64,000 bases of DNA from CBFHMJ01 sp965656875 (GTDB taxonomy: Bacteria > Pseudomonadota > Gammaproteobacteria > Enterobacterales > Alteromonadaceae), in the NCBI GenBank assembly GCA_965656875.1, contig CBFHMJ010000004.1, positions 1 through 64,000 of the forward strand, written 5' to 3'. A program made the translations under genes and the position numbers. Each line of letters opens with the position of its first letter. The first letter of the stretch is position 1. Of this stretch, positions 45,856 to 53,554 are shown one piece after another. A model generated the notes under the pieces. That model made no database searches. It was given only the letters and a program-made list of their open reading frames with translations, and was not told the origin of the DNA.

Positions 45856-46485
45856 TCAAGGTGTGCCGAGTGGTAAAAAATCCAGTGTTGGGGTGATGGC
45901 ATCATTTGTGTCAGGAATGTCTTGAGAAAGTTTCTCTTTAACTTTTAAGTAGATACCATCGTTAATGAAAATATGGTGGTTAAAGACTTTTCCTTTAAAG
46001 CTGAAATAGACGGTATTGTTATCAATTTGAATGGTCGCACTCTTATGATAGCTATTCATATAAATAGTTGTGTGATAGGTAAATGAATCTGAACTGTCCC
46101 CAAAACGTGCCGCACTCTCTATTTCTATCTCAGAAAAGATGCCTAAATCTGGAATATCCAAATCAACATCCAGAATGGGAAACTCTTTTCTAAATACCGC
46201 CATATTTAGCACTCGTGTTTCTGTGGCACTATCAATTAGGCGTTGGATCTGTTGAAGCAGGATTTCAACTGCATCTGGATTGACGGTTAACCTGTGTGTC
46301 GATACTAATCCGCGTTCCACACGGTTCTTATCTAATATATTTCTTTCCAGCACTTCAATTTCCTCAAACAACAATGGCCTGCCGCTCAGTGATTCTGATG
46401 GTTGAAGCGGTTGATTCGGTTCTTGTGCAACGGTGATGCTTGAAGTGATTAGTAGTAGCAGTATGGCGACCATTCTAATCATCAT
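45856..46485 (-). CDS. Stand-alone metzincin-propeptide-like secreted protein, copy 1
   Basis: 209 residues from ATG 46485, with AAGGAACATAAA upstream. A signal peptide ends SITVAQ. It shares PSESLSGRPLLFEE and the following ~170 residues' pattern (HRLTVNPDAVEIL, EFPILDVDLDIPDLGIFSEI) with the N-terminal region of the 43530 protease (NHPILEADIDIPTIGIFSNI), but no catalytic domain follows. It could be a truncated duplicate or a trans-acting inhibitor/chaperone of the protease. Confidence 0.7.
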   Translation of the reverse strand: MMIRMVAILLLLITSSITVAQEPNQPLQPSESLSGRPLLFEEIEVLERNILDKNRVERGLVSTHRLTVNPDAVEILLQQIQRLIDSATETRVLNMAVFRKEFPILDVDLDIPDLGIFSEIEIESAARFGDSSDSFTYHTTIYMNSYHKSATIQIDNNTVYFSFKGKVFNHHIFINDGIYLKVKEKLSQDIPDTNDAITPTLDFLPLGTP

Positions 46486-46639
46486 TTTATGTTCCTTATT
46501 AAGTAAATCCGCAATCAATCCCTCCATATCATGTCGAGTCTTGTATCAGTTATTCTCGCCATTCCGTTGTGGCTAATTTCAAAGCATTGTTCTTATCAAA
46601 GGGTGATTTAATGCTAATAGTCAGTAGGCACAGGAGTTA

Positions 46640-47227
46640 TCACATTATTACTTGATGGGATATATCTTCGCGACGTTTCTTAAAGAATGTAGCCTTATTG
46701 CTCGATATAGATGTGCTGTACTTAAACGCCTCGTTTTTATGTGAAAAGGTCAACGAATCACCAAAAATAAAAATTGATGCTTCATGATCAAATTTACCTA
46801 ACAGAATTTCTATCAAGTAACTTGTGGTTTCTCCGTTGACTCGATTCTTTGAAACTCCCGATATCTTTATCGCTGAAAAATCACCCAGTTCAGGTAGTAC
46901 AAGATCAACATCCAAAAGTGGGTGGTTATCACTGAAATGAATGAAATTTATAGATTGGGATAGCGGAGTGCTACTAACAAGTAATTCAGCTTGATTGATT
47001 AAAATGACTTTTGCGTTGTCATTTAACGTCATTGTATGAGTCGGAATATCTTCGAACGTAGAAAAATTGGTTTCTGTTGGATGTGAATCCAGCACCTCAA
47101 TTTCCTCAAACAACAATGGCCTGCCGCTCAGTGATTCCGATGGTGTAAGAGGAGGGGGTGGCCTGTCGGCAAAAGCGATGTTTGCGACAAACAGCAGTAA
47201 TAACGGTATGACGATCATTCTGATCAT
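46640..47227 (-). CDS. Stand-alone metzincin-propeptide-like secreted protein, copy 2
   Basis: 195 residues with a signal peptide ending NIAFA, then PSESLSGRPLLFEE and NHPLLDVDLVLPELGDFSAI, matching the two downstream genes. Identical length class and no catalytic domain. Upstream spacing and the repeated AACTGT-type start regions suggest three successive duplications. It ends at a TAA at 46640-46642 with no continuation visible in the 154 bp before the next gene. Confidence 0.7.
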   Translation of the reverse strand: MIRMIVIPLLLLFVANIAFADRPPPPLTPSESLSGRPLLFEEIEVLDSHPTETNFSTFEDIPTHTMTLNDNAKVILINQAELLVSSTPLSQSINFIHFSDNHPLLDVDLVLPELGDFSAIKISGVSKNRVNGETTSYLIEILLGKFDHEASIFIFGDSLTFSHKNEAFKYSTSISSNKATFFKKRREDISHQVIM

Positions 47228-47477
47228 TGTTGACTGTTCCCTGAATGGTTAACTCCGTTGCTAATCTAGAGACTTTTGTCATTAATTTCAATCATTAAGA
47301 CACAATGGATAAACGGCATTCTGTCATTGCGAGGCAGAATGCATGTTGAGCTATACAAGGATTTACCCGCCATTCGTCGCTGACCAGTAACGTTTGTTGC
47401 CAAATATATACCAGTGCCTGTTGACAATTTCGATACTCACCCTATTCTCTGTAATCATGAATGAAAACAAGATAGTT

Positions 47478-47987
47478 CTTGTATTTTGCAACCCTACAAT
47501 ATGAACATGAGGTGAGCTATGGGTGTGGGTGAGGTTATCAGAAACCGACGCAAACAGATGAGAATGACTCAGCTGGAACTCGCGAAGTTAATTGGCACCT
47601 CCCAGCAAGTTATTGTTGGGATTGAGAAAGAATATTACCGTCGCAGTCGATTTCTCGGACCGGTTTGCGAAGCGTTAGCACTGGATCTTGATGAGATAAC
47701 CCGAGCTGAATTAACGCCGCCGGTGTCAACGGCACTTGAACGACTTCCTCATGTTGAAGAAGCGGTTAGAGACTCACTAACAACACTGATGCGATATCAC
47801 TCCCTGCATGACAATCCATTCATTATTGACGAAGACAATCTGGAAGAAGTCACCGGGTTGATCTGTAAAGCCATAGGAAAAGAACTCGATTCTGTATAAT
47901 TCTGCTCATCTAAATACATGCAAAAAACAATTTGATAAACATAAATACACTAAATATATTTAATTTTTACTTGTATTAATCTTGCAA
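47478..47987 (+). promoter_or_regulatory. Repeated CTTGTATT...TTGCAA sites flanking the cluster B regulator
   Basis: CTTGTATT followed by TTGCAA occurs at 47478-47491 (no gap), 28 bp before the first cluster B HTH gene, and with a 4-bp gap at 47970-47987, 95 bp before the second. The shared elements suggest a common regulator, probably one of these HTH proteins. Spacing differs, so the assignment is weak. Confidence 0.35.
47519..47899 (+). CDS. XRE-family HTH regulator, cluster B
   Basis: 126 residues, ATG with GAGGTGAG upstream. A Cro/C1-type HTH spans residues ~3-58 (IRNRRKQMRMTQLELAKLIG then TSQQVIVGIEKEYYRRS). The recognition helix starts GTSQQV as in the cluster A regulator 7437. The C-terminal half is acidic and helical and differs from the cluster A protein. 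It is first in cluster B, whereas its paralogue is near the end of cluster A. Confidence 0.8.
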   Translation: MGVGEVIRNRRKQMRMTQLELAKLIGTSQQVIVGIEKEYYRRSRFLGPVCEALALDLDEITRAELTPPVSTALERLPHVEEAVRDSLTTLMRYHSLHDNPFIIDEDNLEEVTGLICKAIGKELDSV

Positions 47988-48081
47988 ACAGAAACTTAAT
48001 TGTATTTAATACCGGGAAACTACTTGTCGCTATATTAGCGTCAATGATCACTGTAACCCTGGATAAACAACGAGTTTCACT

Positions 48082-48447
48082 ATGCCAACGCTATCAGACG
48101 TATTGCAAACCGATAATCCCATCGTTCTGACAAACAAAGAACACCCCACACCAAAAACTGAAACCTTCCGTGAACATCACGCGATTGATTACCGATTACT
48201 GGCCAACTGGCTACGAGAGAAGCGACAGCACGCCGGTAAATCGGCGCTGGCGGTTGCTTCAGACTGCCAACTCAGCGATCGCTTCATTCAACGCATTGAA
48301 TCAGGCCAGCAGGCCGTTCCCTTTCATGAATTTATTCTGATTTGTCGCTCTTTGGGTATTGTTCCATCTGAAGGCTTGCAATGGGTTGAGGAAATGACTG
48401 CTCGTCATGACCGCGTAAAACAAATGTTTCAGACGAAAATCGGCTGA
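48082..48447 (+). CDS. Second XRE-family HTH protein, cluster B
   Basis: 121 residues. A ~35-residue N-terminal extension precedes the HTH (LANWLREKRQHAGKSALAVASDCQLSDRFIQRIESG in two helical pairs). SLGIVPSEGLQWV near the C terminus matches ALEICPIEGLEFM of the cluster A counterpart. Its TGA overlaps the next ATG by one base, coupling it to the Cys-Trp accessory protein. Confidence 0.78.
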   Translation: MPTLSDVLQTDNPIVLTNKEHPTPKTETFREHHAIDYRLLANWLREKRQHAGKSALAVASDCQLSDRFIQRIESGQQAVPFHEFILICRSLGIVPSEGLQWVEEMTARHDRVKQMFQTKIG

Positions 48448-48968
48448 TGTTAACGCTCAAGTATTTACGTCAACACCATGCGCCGCCTGCAACGATTTCC
48501 CGGTTTTGCATCACAGTGTCAGACGGCCAGCTACCCGTTGCACACTGGCCTGTTGAACAGATGATTAATGATCCGTTCGATGATCAGTCGCTAAACACCA
48601 ATACCGTGTTGCAACGCTGTGATTTGATTTGGTTGATAGGCACGTTGCAGCAGTTGCCGGTGGAATTCTGGCGTGAACTGGGTTTGCAACTTATCCGAAT
48701 GCTGACACCACTCCCGGATATTAAGCATCCTGCACTAAATGAGCTGATCGCTTGTTACGCCAATGCAACAGGAAATTTACTCTGGTGTCTTACTGCGAAC
48801 CGATTAGGTTCTCCGGCCTGTACTTTTGTGGCGGAAATTTATCGGCAGAGCGCATTATCAGCGACCTGGGCGCAAGATGCTTCATTACTGAAAGCATTGG
48901 ATCATCAGGTGATAAATGCATTGAGCAATCTGAATTTGAGCGTTGAAGCGCTTAAAAAAGATGAATAA
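48447..48968 (+). CDS. Cluster B accessory protein, Cys-Trp family
   Basis: 173 residues, soluble. The C-terminal ~105 residues match the 5554 product (RCDLIWLIGTL, ATGNLLWCLTANRLG, FVAEIYRQSAL, LDHQVINAL). The N-terminal ~60 residues have no counterpart there. It is translationally coupled to the second HTH gene, so it may modulate that regulator. No known domain. Confidence 0.7.
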   Translation: MLTLKYLRQHHAPPATISRFCITVSDGQLPVAHWPVEQMINDPFDDQSLNTNTVLQRCDLIWLIGTLQQLPVEFWRELGLQLIRMLTPLPDIKHPALNELIACYANATGNLLWCLTANRLGSPACTFVAEIYRQSALSATWAQDASLLKALDHQVINALSNLNLSVEALKKDE

Positions 48969-49123
48969 AGCTGTTTACATATTGTTGACGAGTACCCGAT
49001 TGGGTAATAGGCTACGCAGCGGATTAAAAACGGGTGCGAGTCAATGCGGCAAGGGTGAAGTAAGTAAACGGTAAGGCAAGCAAATAGTTAGCGTTAGTTC
49101 GTTTAAAACCAGTCGAGACCAAC

Positions 49124-49501
49124 ATGGATCATATTAATTTTTATCTTATCGCCACCCTGACACATATCACGCTGTTGATCGTGATTTGCTTCAAGGTTTC
49201 GGATTTTTTAAATCGCCCGGTAACGTCGGACATTCCGTTACACCTGGTGGATGATAAAGCGCAGCAGTACCACGCGTATCCGCCAATATACAAAATAAAA
49301 CGCGATACCCGGTTTAGCCTTTTTACGCATTTTGTCACTGCCTTTTTGGCGATTGTCGAGCAAGAAGAAAGGGTGAATAAACCCTTTAAAGCTAACCGAC
49401 GAGTATTGAAGCAAAGCGGCAATTTTCTGGCCGCTTTGATAGACCCGGAGAAACACCAACTCCATGATAATGAACGGGTTGAGGTTGGAGAGAGTTCCTG
49501 A
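49124..49501 (+). CDS. Single-pass membrane protein, YYP family (cluster B copy 1)
   Basis: 125 residues: one helix (YLIATLTHITLLIVICF), then a soluble domain with QYHAYPPIYKIKRDTRFSLFTHFVTAFLAIVEQEE and a basic helical end. The pattern Y-P-P-x-Y, a charged R at +7, F-V-x-x-F-x-x-x-V-E and a final K/R-rich helix matches 50344 and 51785. It precedes the first peptide gene and has no membrane partner directly upstream. The domain is not one I recognise. Confidence 0.7.
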   Translation: MDHINFYLIATLTHITLLIVICFKVSDFLNRPVTSDIPLHLVDDKAQQYHAYPPIYKIKRDTRFSLFTHFVTAFLAIVEQEERVNKPFKANRRVLKQSGNFLAALIDPEKHQLHDNERVEVGESS

Positions 49502-49551
49502 TTCCTTTACACTGACTGCCTTTTTAGGCAACAGAAGAATAAAGGTATCAG

Positions 49552-49833
49552 ATGAAAATAGAATCAGCCGCCGCGGCGTATGCCCAGCAATTATCAGTGC
49601 CAGTGCAACAGAAAGCGCACAATCAACCGCTTGACCTGGGCACGAAGTCAGTTCTGGCTGAAGATGTTGTTAGTCTGAGTAGTCATGAAGAAACCAGAGG
49701 TAACGGTGGTAGTAAAATGCCTATTCCACCTGGAACTTTAACGGAAGGAAACGGTGCTGGCTTAAAACCAAAACCACCTGCGTATGCAATAGAAGGTAAT
49801 GGTATGGGGCAGCAGCCAATACCACCAAATTAA
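49552..49833 (+). CDS. Small peptide, three Gly-Asn-Gly/Pro-Pro repeats (cluster B)
   Basis: 93 residues. It starts MKIESAAAAYAQQL, carries LAEDVVSLSSHEE at ~43-55 and ends in three related segments: RGNGGSKMPIPP, EGNGAGLKPKPP and EGNGMGQQPIPPN. The peptides at 6013 and 51082 each carry a single segment of this kind. Repeats in the tail with a conserved front part is the layout of multi-core precursor peptides. It is 11 nt before the membrane protein gene and has an AAAGG ribosome site. Confidence 0.78.
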   Translation: MKIESAAAAYAQQLSVPVQQKAHNQPLDLGTKSVLAEDVVSLSSHEETRGNGGSKMPIPPGTLTEGNGAGLKPKPPAYAIEGNGMGQQPIPPN

Positions 49834-49844
49834 TCGAGGTATAA

Positions 49845-50354
49845 ATGATAGAGGTAATGTTGATTGTAGAGAAAGTACTTTTTGTGTCTCTTCTGATGTG
49901 TGCATTTTTTAATATTGTCTGGAGAAAAAGAAACAAAACAGAAAGTATTTTAATGTTGGCATTAATCATTAGTGCTGAACTCATTATGTTGATTATTGAC
50001 CCTTTATTATTAGAAATAGTCGATGTGCATTTACAAAACTTTGCCTGGTTTAATACGTTTGCTCTAATTGATATTTTAATCGTGGCAGGAATAGTAAGAA
50101 TTCATAATATCTATAAAGTGACGTACAGTTTCGCAACTAAGCATATTTTAATTTCATATCTGACATTAGGATTTATTCAATTAATCACATACCTAGACAA
50201 TGTTTTTATCAAATCAGGGGTTATGTTCCAGGTCTATCCATTTGCTGTTGTCACACTGAATTTATCTATCTATTTAATGCTTATTTCAATGGTCTTGATT
50301 GACATATTCAAGATAAAAAAAGCAATGTTAAAGGACGAACATCATGCATATTAG
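49845..50354 (+). CDS. Multi-pass membrane protein, cluster B copy 1
   Basis: 169 residues with about five membrane helices. The family core is present: VHLQNFAWFNTFALIDIL, RIHNIYKVT and TLGFIQLITYLDNVFIKSGV. Ribosome site CGAGG 5 nt before ATG. The 3' end overlaps the YYP-family gene by 11 bp. The gene trio peptide, multi-pass protein, YYP protein recurs at 51082-52132. Confidence 0.78.
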   Translation: MIEVMLIVEKVLFVSLLMCAFFNIVWRKRNKTESILMLALIISAELIMLIIDPLLLEIVDVHLQNFAWFNTFALIDILIVAGIVRIHNIYKVTYSFATKHILISYLTLGFIQLITYLDNVFIKSGVMFQVYPFAVVTLNLSIYLMLISMVLIDIFKIKKAMLKDEHHAY

Positions 50355-50685
50355 TATCGTATATCTGTGCATCTGTTTATTATTGATGTGTCTGTTATTT
50401 ATGACGTTTTATTATTTAATACGTTCGTTTGGTCGTGATTCTGATTTAGACCATTCATCAGCGTTAGAGCAAGGAGTGGATGAAAACGTTATCTCTCTTT
50501 TTGGTTCCTATCCTCCCGCTTATCAGGTTCAACCTGAGAATCGTGAACTTATCTACCACCGTTTTGTACAGGATTTTATGGATGTCGAAAATGCCCGCGA
50601 TCTAACGGCTGAACAGTATATGGAGCAGCAAATGCGGCTTAAACGGGCGGGGCGAATGTTGCTGTCACAAATGAAACTGGAATGA
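50344..50685 (+). CDS. Single-pass membrane protein, YYP family (cluster B copy 2)
   Basis: 113 residues: one membrane helix (LCICLLLMCLLFMTFYYLI), an acidic linker, then NVISLFGSYPPAYQV, ENRELIYHRFVQDFMDVENA and a basic C-terminal helix QMRLKRAGRMLLSQM. The same order appears in 51785 (NVIELYGYYPVFDEM, DREELYHAFLKDFMQAE, RLRRIGRRL). It would place a ~70-residue domain in the cytoplasm. Function unknown. Confidence 0.75.
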   Translation: MHISIVYLCICLLLMCLLFMTFYYLIRSFGRDSDLDHSSALEQGVDENVISLFGSYPPAYQVQPENRELIYHRFVQDFMDVENARDLTAEQYMEQQMRLKRAGRMLLSQMKLE

Positions 50686-50763
50686 CGCTCACACTAAAAA
50701 TACAAACCTGCACCGGGTTTATGGTTTGAGTTGGAGAGCACTAAGGATTCAATTAAACTTCTA

Positions 50764-51047
50764 GGGTCTGTTGGCCTTTGAAGGTGAATTTTGCAGCAGT
50801 TTGTCGCGTGTTTATACAAGGCTTCAGGTTGCGTCGTGTAGTTATTCTACATAAGCAGGCTGAAACGCAGTAGAAACGCGCGACAAGCGCTGTCCATGCC
50901 ATTATTTAACCAATGAATGGATTCGTTTCAATGGCGTTCATGCTACGTTCCACGTCATTGATTTAGATGACTAAACCTGCTGCCGTGCGCCTTGCCTGAA
51001 CGCCATTGAACTCGAACAAAATTTCGCCTGCAAAGGTCAACAGACCC
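50764..51047. mobile_element. 284-bp TA-flanked MITE
   Basis: The left end GGGTCTGTTGGCCTTTG is the inverted repeat of the right end CAAAGGTCAACAGACCC with two mismatches. TA stands outside both ends (50762-50763 and 51048-51049), as expected for IS630/Tc1-type TA target duplication. An internal inverted pair AATGGCGTTCA and TGAACGCCATT lies at 50930-51008. No transposase is encoded, so it is non-autonomous. It separates the two peptide/membrane trios of cluster B. Confidence 0.8.
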
Positions 51048-51081
51048 TAACCTTTTATTCACAATTGTGACGGGGTAAGCA

Positions 51082-51273
51082 ATGAAGATTGAATCAGGCG
51101 CATTAGCGTATATGCAGGTAAATGAGCAACCCGAGCGGCCAGTATTGCCACAACAAGTGCAAGACGTCTCGGCCATTCGATTAGCAGAAGATGTAGTCTC
51201 GCTTTCTTCTCAGGAAGGCGTTGTACCATCAGGTCATGGTGGCGGAAAACTTCCACCGCCTCCCATTGGATAA
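51082..51273 (+). CDS. Small peptide, MKIxS family (cluster B copy 2)
   Basis: 63 residues. MKIESGALAYMQVNEQ start, RLAEDVVSLSSQEG in the middle and a C-terminal SGHGGGKLPPPPIG tail, a single version of the GNG-PP segment. The first seven to ten residues and AEDVVSLSS match 49552 closely. It lies 9 nt before the next membrane gene. Probably the same function as its paralogues. Confidence 0.75.
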   Translation: MKIESGALAYMQVNEQPERPVLPQQVQDVSAIRLAEDVVSLSSQEGVVPSGHGGGKLPPPPIG

Positions 51274-51282
51274 AGGTAAAAC

Positions 51283-51795
51283 ATGCAGGAATTCATCACC
51301 TTAACTGACACGATTCTTTTTTACGCACTGTTTACAGCATTTCTCGTCGCGGGGCTTTGGAAAGCATCTGAACCCAGTGTGATGTACGCTCTGGTGATGG
51401 TTTTCCTGGCTGAGTTTTTTATGTTGGGCGCATTCGATCCGTTTGTCTGGTCGTTAACGGATCGAGAGTGGCAAAATTTTCTCTGGTTTAACGGGTTCGC
51501 CGCCATTGAATTAAGCTGCGCCTGGGCATTGATGCGTTTACATCGGGTGCATCAGGTTGCGTTATCTTTTCCTGCCAAAAGCACCATAATTGGTTACCTG
51601 GTGCTGAGCTTCTTACAAGTATTTACCTATCTGGATCATGTTTACGCCAAAGTTGGCGTGTTTACCGCACTTTATCCCTTCATTGTGCCCGCGATTAGTA
51701 GCAGTATTTCGTTGATTTTACTCACGACGGTTAGTAAGGAAATCATTCAACGAATGCCTGGATATCAGCAGTTTATGAGTAAAAATGATGCCTGA
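51283..51795 (+). CDS. Multi-pass membrane protein, cluster B copy 2
   Basis: 170 residues, about five membrane helices, with the family core REWQNFLWFNGFAAIELS, RLHRVHQVALSF and LSFLQVFTYLDHVYAKVGV. The Trp/Phe-rich loop and the (Y/F)(L/F)D pair are the most conserved points across all four members in the window. AAAGG ribosome site. Its 3' end overlaps the YYP gene by 11 bp, just like its cluster paralogue. Confidence 0.78.
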   Translation: MQEFITLTDTILFYALFTAFLVAGLWKASEPSVMYALVMVFLAEFFMLGAFDPFVWSLTDREWQNFLWFNGFAAIELSCAWALMRLHRVHQVALSFPAKSTIIGYLVLSFLQVFTYLDHVYAKVGVFTALYPFIVPAISSSISLILLTTVSKEIIQRMPGYQQFMSKNDA

Positions 51796-52132
51796 CACTT
51801 TGCTTTTTATATGTGTTTCACTTGCCCTGCTTGCCACTGGCATTGCATTAACCTTCAGCTTAATGAAATTTCCAGACTTTGAGCCAGAAATAACAATCGA
51901 CCAACCCGAACCACTCCCGGGCAATGTCATTGAACTCTATGGTTATTATCCGGTGTTTGACGAGATGAATTATGACGACCGGGAAGAGTTATACCACGCC
52001 TTTTTAAAGGATTTTATGCAAGCTGAACTGAGTAACTGTGACGGCACCGAACACTATACAAACCAACAACAACGACTCAGACGCATTGGCCGACGCTTGA
52101 TCAGGCTCCGCGAGCCTGACTGGGAAAAGTGA
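51785..52132 (+). CDS. Single-pass membrane protein, YYP family (cluster B copy 3)
   Basis: 115 residues (ATG 51785 or 51788): one helix (LLFICVSLALLATGIALTF), then NVIELYGYYPVFDEM, a DREELYHAFLKDFMQAE helix and a basic end RLRRIGRRLIRLRE. It is last in cluster B. No terminator with a T-run is obvious in the 35 bp before the toxin-antitoxin operator region. Confidence 0.75.
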   Translation: MMPDTLLFICVSLALLATGIALTFSLMKFPDFEPEITIDQPEPLPGNVIELYGYYPVFDEMNYDDREELYHAFLKDFMQAELSNCDGTEHYTNQQQRLRRIGRRLIRLREPDWEK

Positions 52133-52166
52133 TGGTTATAAAATAAATTGAAATTGGGGTTGTGAA

Positions 52167-52213
52167 TGTACGATATTGGGCGTACACTATTTTTGTACGT
52201 TAAATGACGTACA
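52167..52213 (+). promoter_or_regulatory. Two operators of the toxin-antitoxin pair
   Basis: TGTACG-N8-CGTACA occurs at 52167-52186 and 52194-52213, with perfect 6-bp arms and equal spacing, 30 bp before the toxin start. This tandem arrangement is typical of autoregulated toxin-antitoxin promoters; binding by the antitoxin is inferred. Confidence 0.8.
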
Positions 52214-52242
52214 TTATTTAAGGATGTTTAAAGGACTAATTG

Positions 52243-52566
52243 ATGGGATTCAACGATATTAAGCAACGAGTGATTAGCTGCCTGCTTGAAGGCACATACG
52301 ACCATGAAGTCAGACGGAATATAGATGTAAAAAATCTCTTTCAGTGTGGTCAACTTAGCGAGCAATTCCTGATGGAATTGATTTTAGCGACCCGAGGCAG
52401 TCAATACGACGTTAGCCCCCATCACAAAGCACCAGAGATCGACGTGCATGTGATGAAACCGGTGAAAAACCGGCTTGAGTGGTACATAAAATTCTATTTT
52501 GTGGACCCGGATTTGATGTTTATCAGCGTGCATCAAAGTGAACAAAAAAAGTGGAGGTTAGTATGA
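52243..52566 (+). CDS. MqsR-like toxin candidate
   Basis: 107 residues from ATG 52243 (AAAGGA 7 nt upstream; a TTG before it is rejected). The C-terminal strands LEWYIKFYFVDPDLMFISVHQSE and the helix-strand order resemble the MqsR/RelE-type RNase fold, and the toxin-first order with a zinc-finger partner matches mqsRA. The catalytic residues cannot be assigned. Overlaps the antitoxin start by 4 bp (ATGA). Confidence 0.55.
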   Translation: MGFNDIKQRVISCLLEGTYDHEVRRNIDVKNLFQCGQLSEQFLMELILATRGSQYDVSPHHKAPEIDVHVMKPVKNRLEWYIKFYFVDPDLMFISVHQSEQKKWRLV

Positions 52567-53162
52567 AAATTGTGAAGGAAGGCGATACCAGACAGGTTGT
52601 ATGTCCTGATTGTGGCTTATCACATGCAACATACCTTCTACGCGATATTGATTTCAGTGACCAGTCCGGCACCGTAAAACACGTACTGGCGGCTGTGTGT
52701 GATAGTTGTGATCAAGTCGTGAGTATTCCAAAGCAATCAACCGCAAAGGTGAGAGCGGAGTACAACAAGATAAAAAAGCCGATTGATGTCAGAGTACCGG
52801 CTCATTTCCTGGATATTTTGAATCTGGCATCACAAAAGATCGATCCGGATTTACCCGAGAGCTTTAGCAAGCCGTTGGTACTGTACTACTTACATGCGTT
52901 GAGCAGCGGACGTTTTTGTACACGAAACCTGAATCAGTTACTCAACACTGACATTGCCAGCGCAAAAGCCTCAAAACGGATTTCGTTAAAGCTCAATCCT
53001 AAAAGCCTGGCCGATATTGAACATTTGATGACATCACAAGGATTGCGCAGCAATACCGACGTTTTTAAAACCGTGATTCTGAAAATTAACGAAGATATTG
53101 TTCAGCAAGATAACCCGAAGTATCTCCCGGAATTGCAAAATCTGGCAGCCGCTTTTGGTTAA
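52563..53162 (+). CDS. Antitoxin with N-terminal YgiT-type zinc finger
   Basis: 199 residues from ATG 52563 with GGAGG 5 nt upstream. Two cysteine pairs, CPDCG (~15-19) and CDSCD (~48-52), form a zinc-finger domain of the MqsA/YgiT sort, which usually binds the toxin. The C-terminal ~120 residues are helical, without a clear HTH of the MqsA kind but with KRISLKLNPKSLADIEHLM resembling ribbon-helix-helix. It probably represses the tandem operators. Confidence 0.65.
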   Translation: MKIVKEGDTRQVVCPDCGLSHATYLLRDIDFSDQSGTVKHVLAAVCDSCDQVVSIPKQSTAKVRAEYNKIKKPIDVRVPAHFLDILNLASQKIDPDLPESFSKPLVLYYLHALSSGRFCTRNLNQLLNTDIASAKASKRISLKLNPKSLADIEHLMTSQGLRSNTDVFKTVILKINEDIVQQDNPKYLPELQNLAAAFG

Positions 53163-53172
53163 AACACCTCTC

Positions 53173-53200
53173 AATACCCCGACGTTCGAGTCGGGGTATT
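53173..53200 (+). terminator. Terminator of the toxin-antitoxin pair
   Basis: AATACCCCGAC (53173-53183) pairs with GTCGGGGTATT (53190-53200) around GTTCGA, then ACTTTT, 10 bp after the antitoxin stop. Confidence 0.88.
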
Positions 53201-53554
53201 ACTTTTCAAGCCTGCTTTTTGTATACGCAGCACTGTCACATCCAATGTTAAATGCATAATTCCTGATGTTCGATTGACTTCCAGTCTAAAACTACCTTCA
53301 ACAGTCAGCTATTTCTGGCAGCAACTGACGTAACTATTAACCTCAATATTAGCGCGAACATCCTGATTTTATTCTCTTATTCGCCTTTTTAATCCTTGTC
53401 TCTGTTTTTCATAAAATACCTGTTTCAGATCCTAAATTTTTCTGTTAACGTGCCACTCCGTTCCTGTTTTACTGTGTTATTGCGGTTGGAATTCGAGCAT
53501 TTGAATCATTACACGTTGCACCAATACACGTAGCGTTAATACAAGGAGTCATGT
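53201..53554 (+). other. Intergenic region upstream of the type III operon
   Basis: About 350 bp without a gene; it should contain the operon promoter. No CRISPR repeat and no palindrome that I consider convincing. AAGGAG at 53543-53548 is the ribosome site of the cas10 gene. Confidence 0.5.

Noticed and set aside
49141..49531. Minus-strand frames opposite the cluster B YYP gene
   Set aside because: The plus-strand gene has paralogues in the window; the antisense frames do not.
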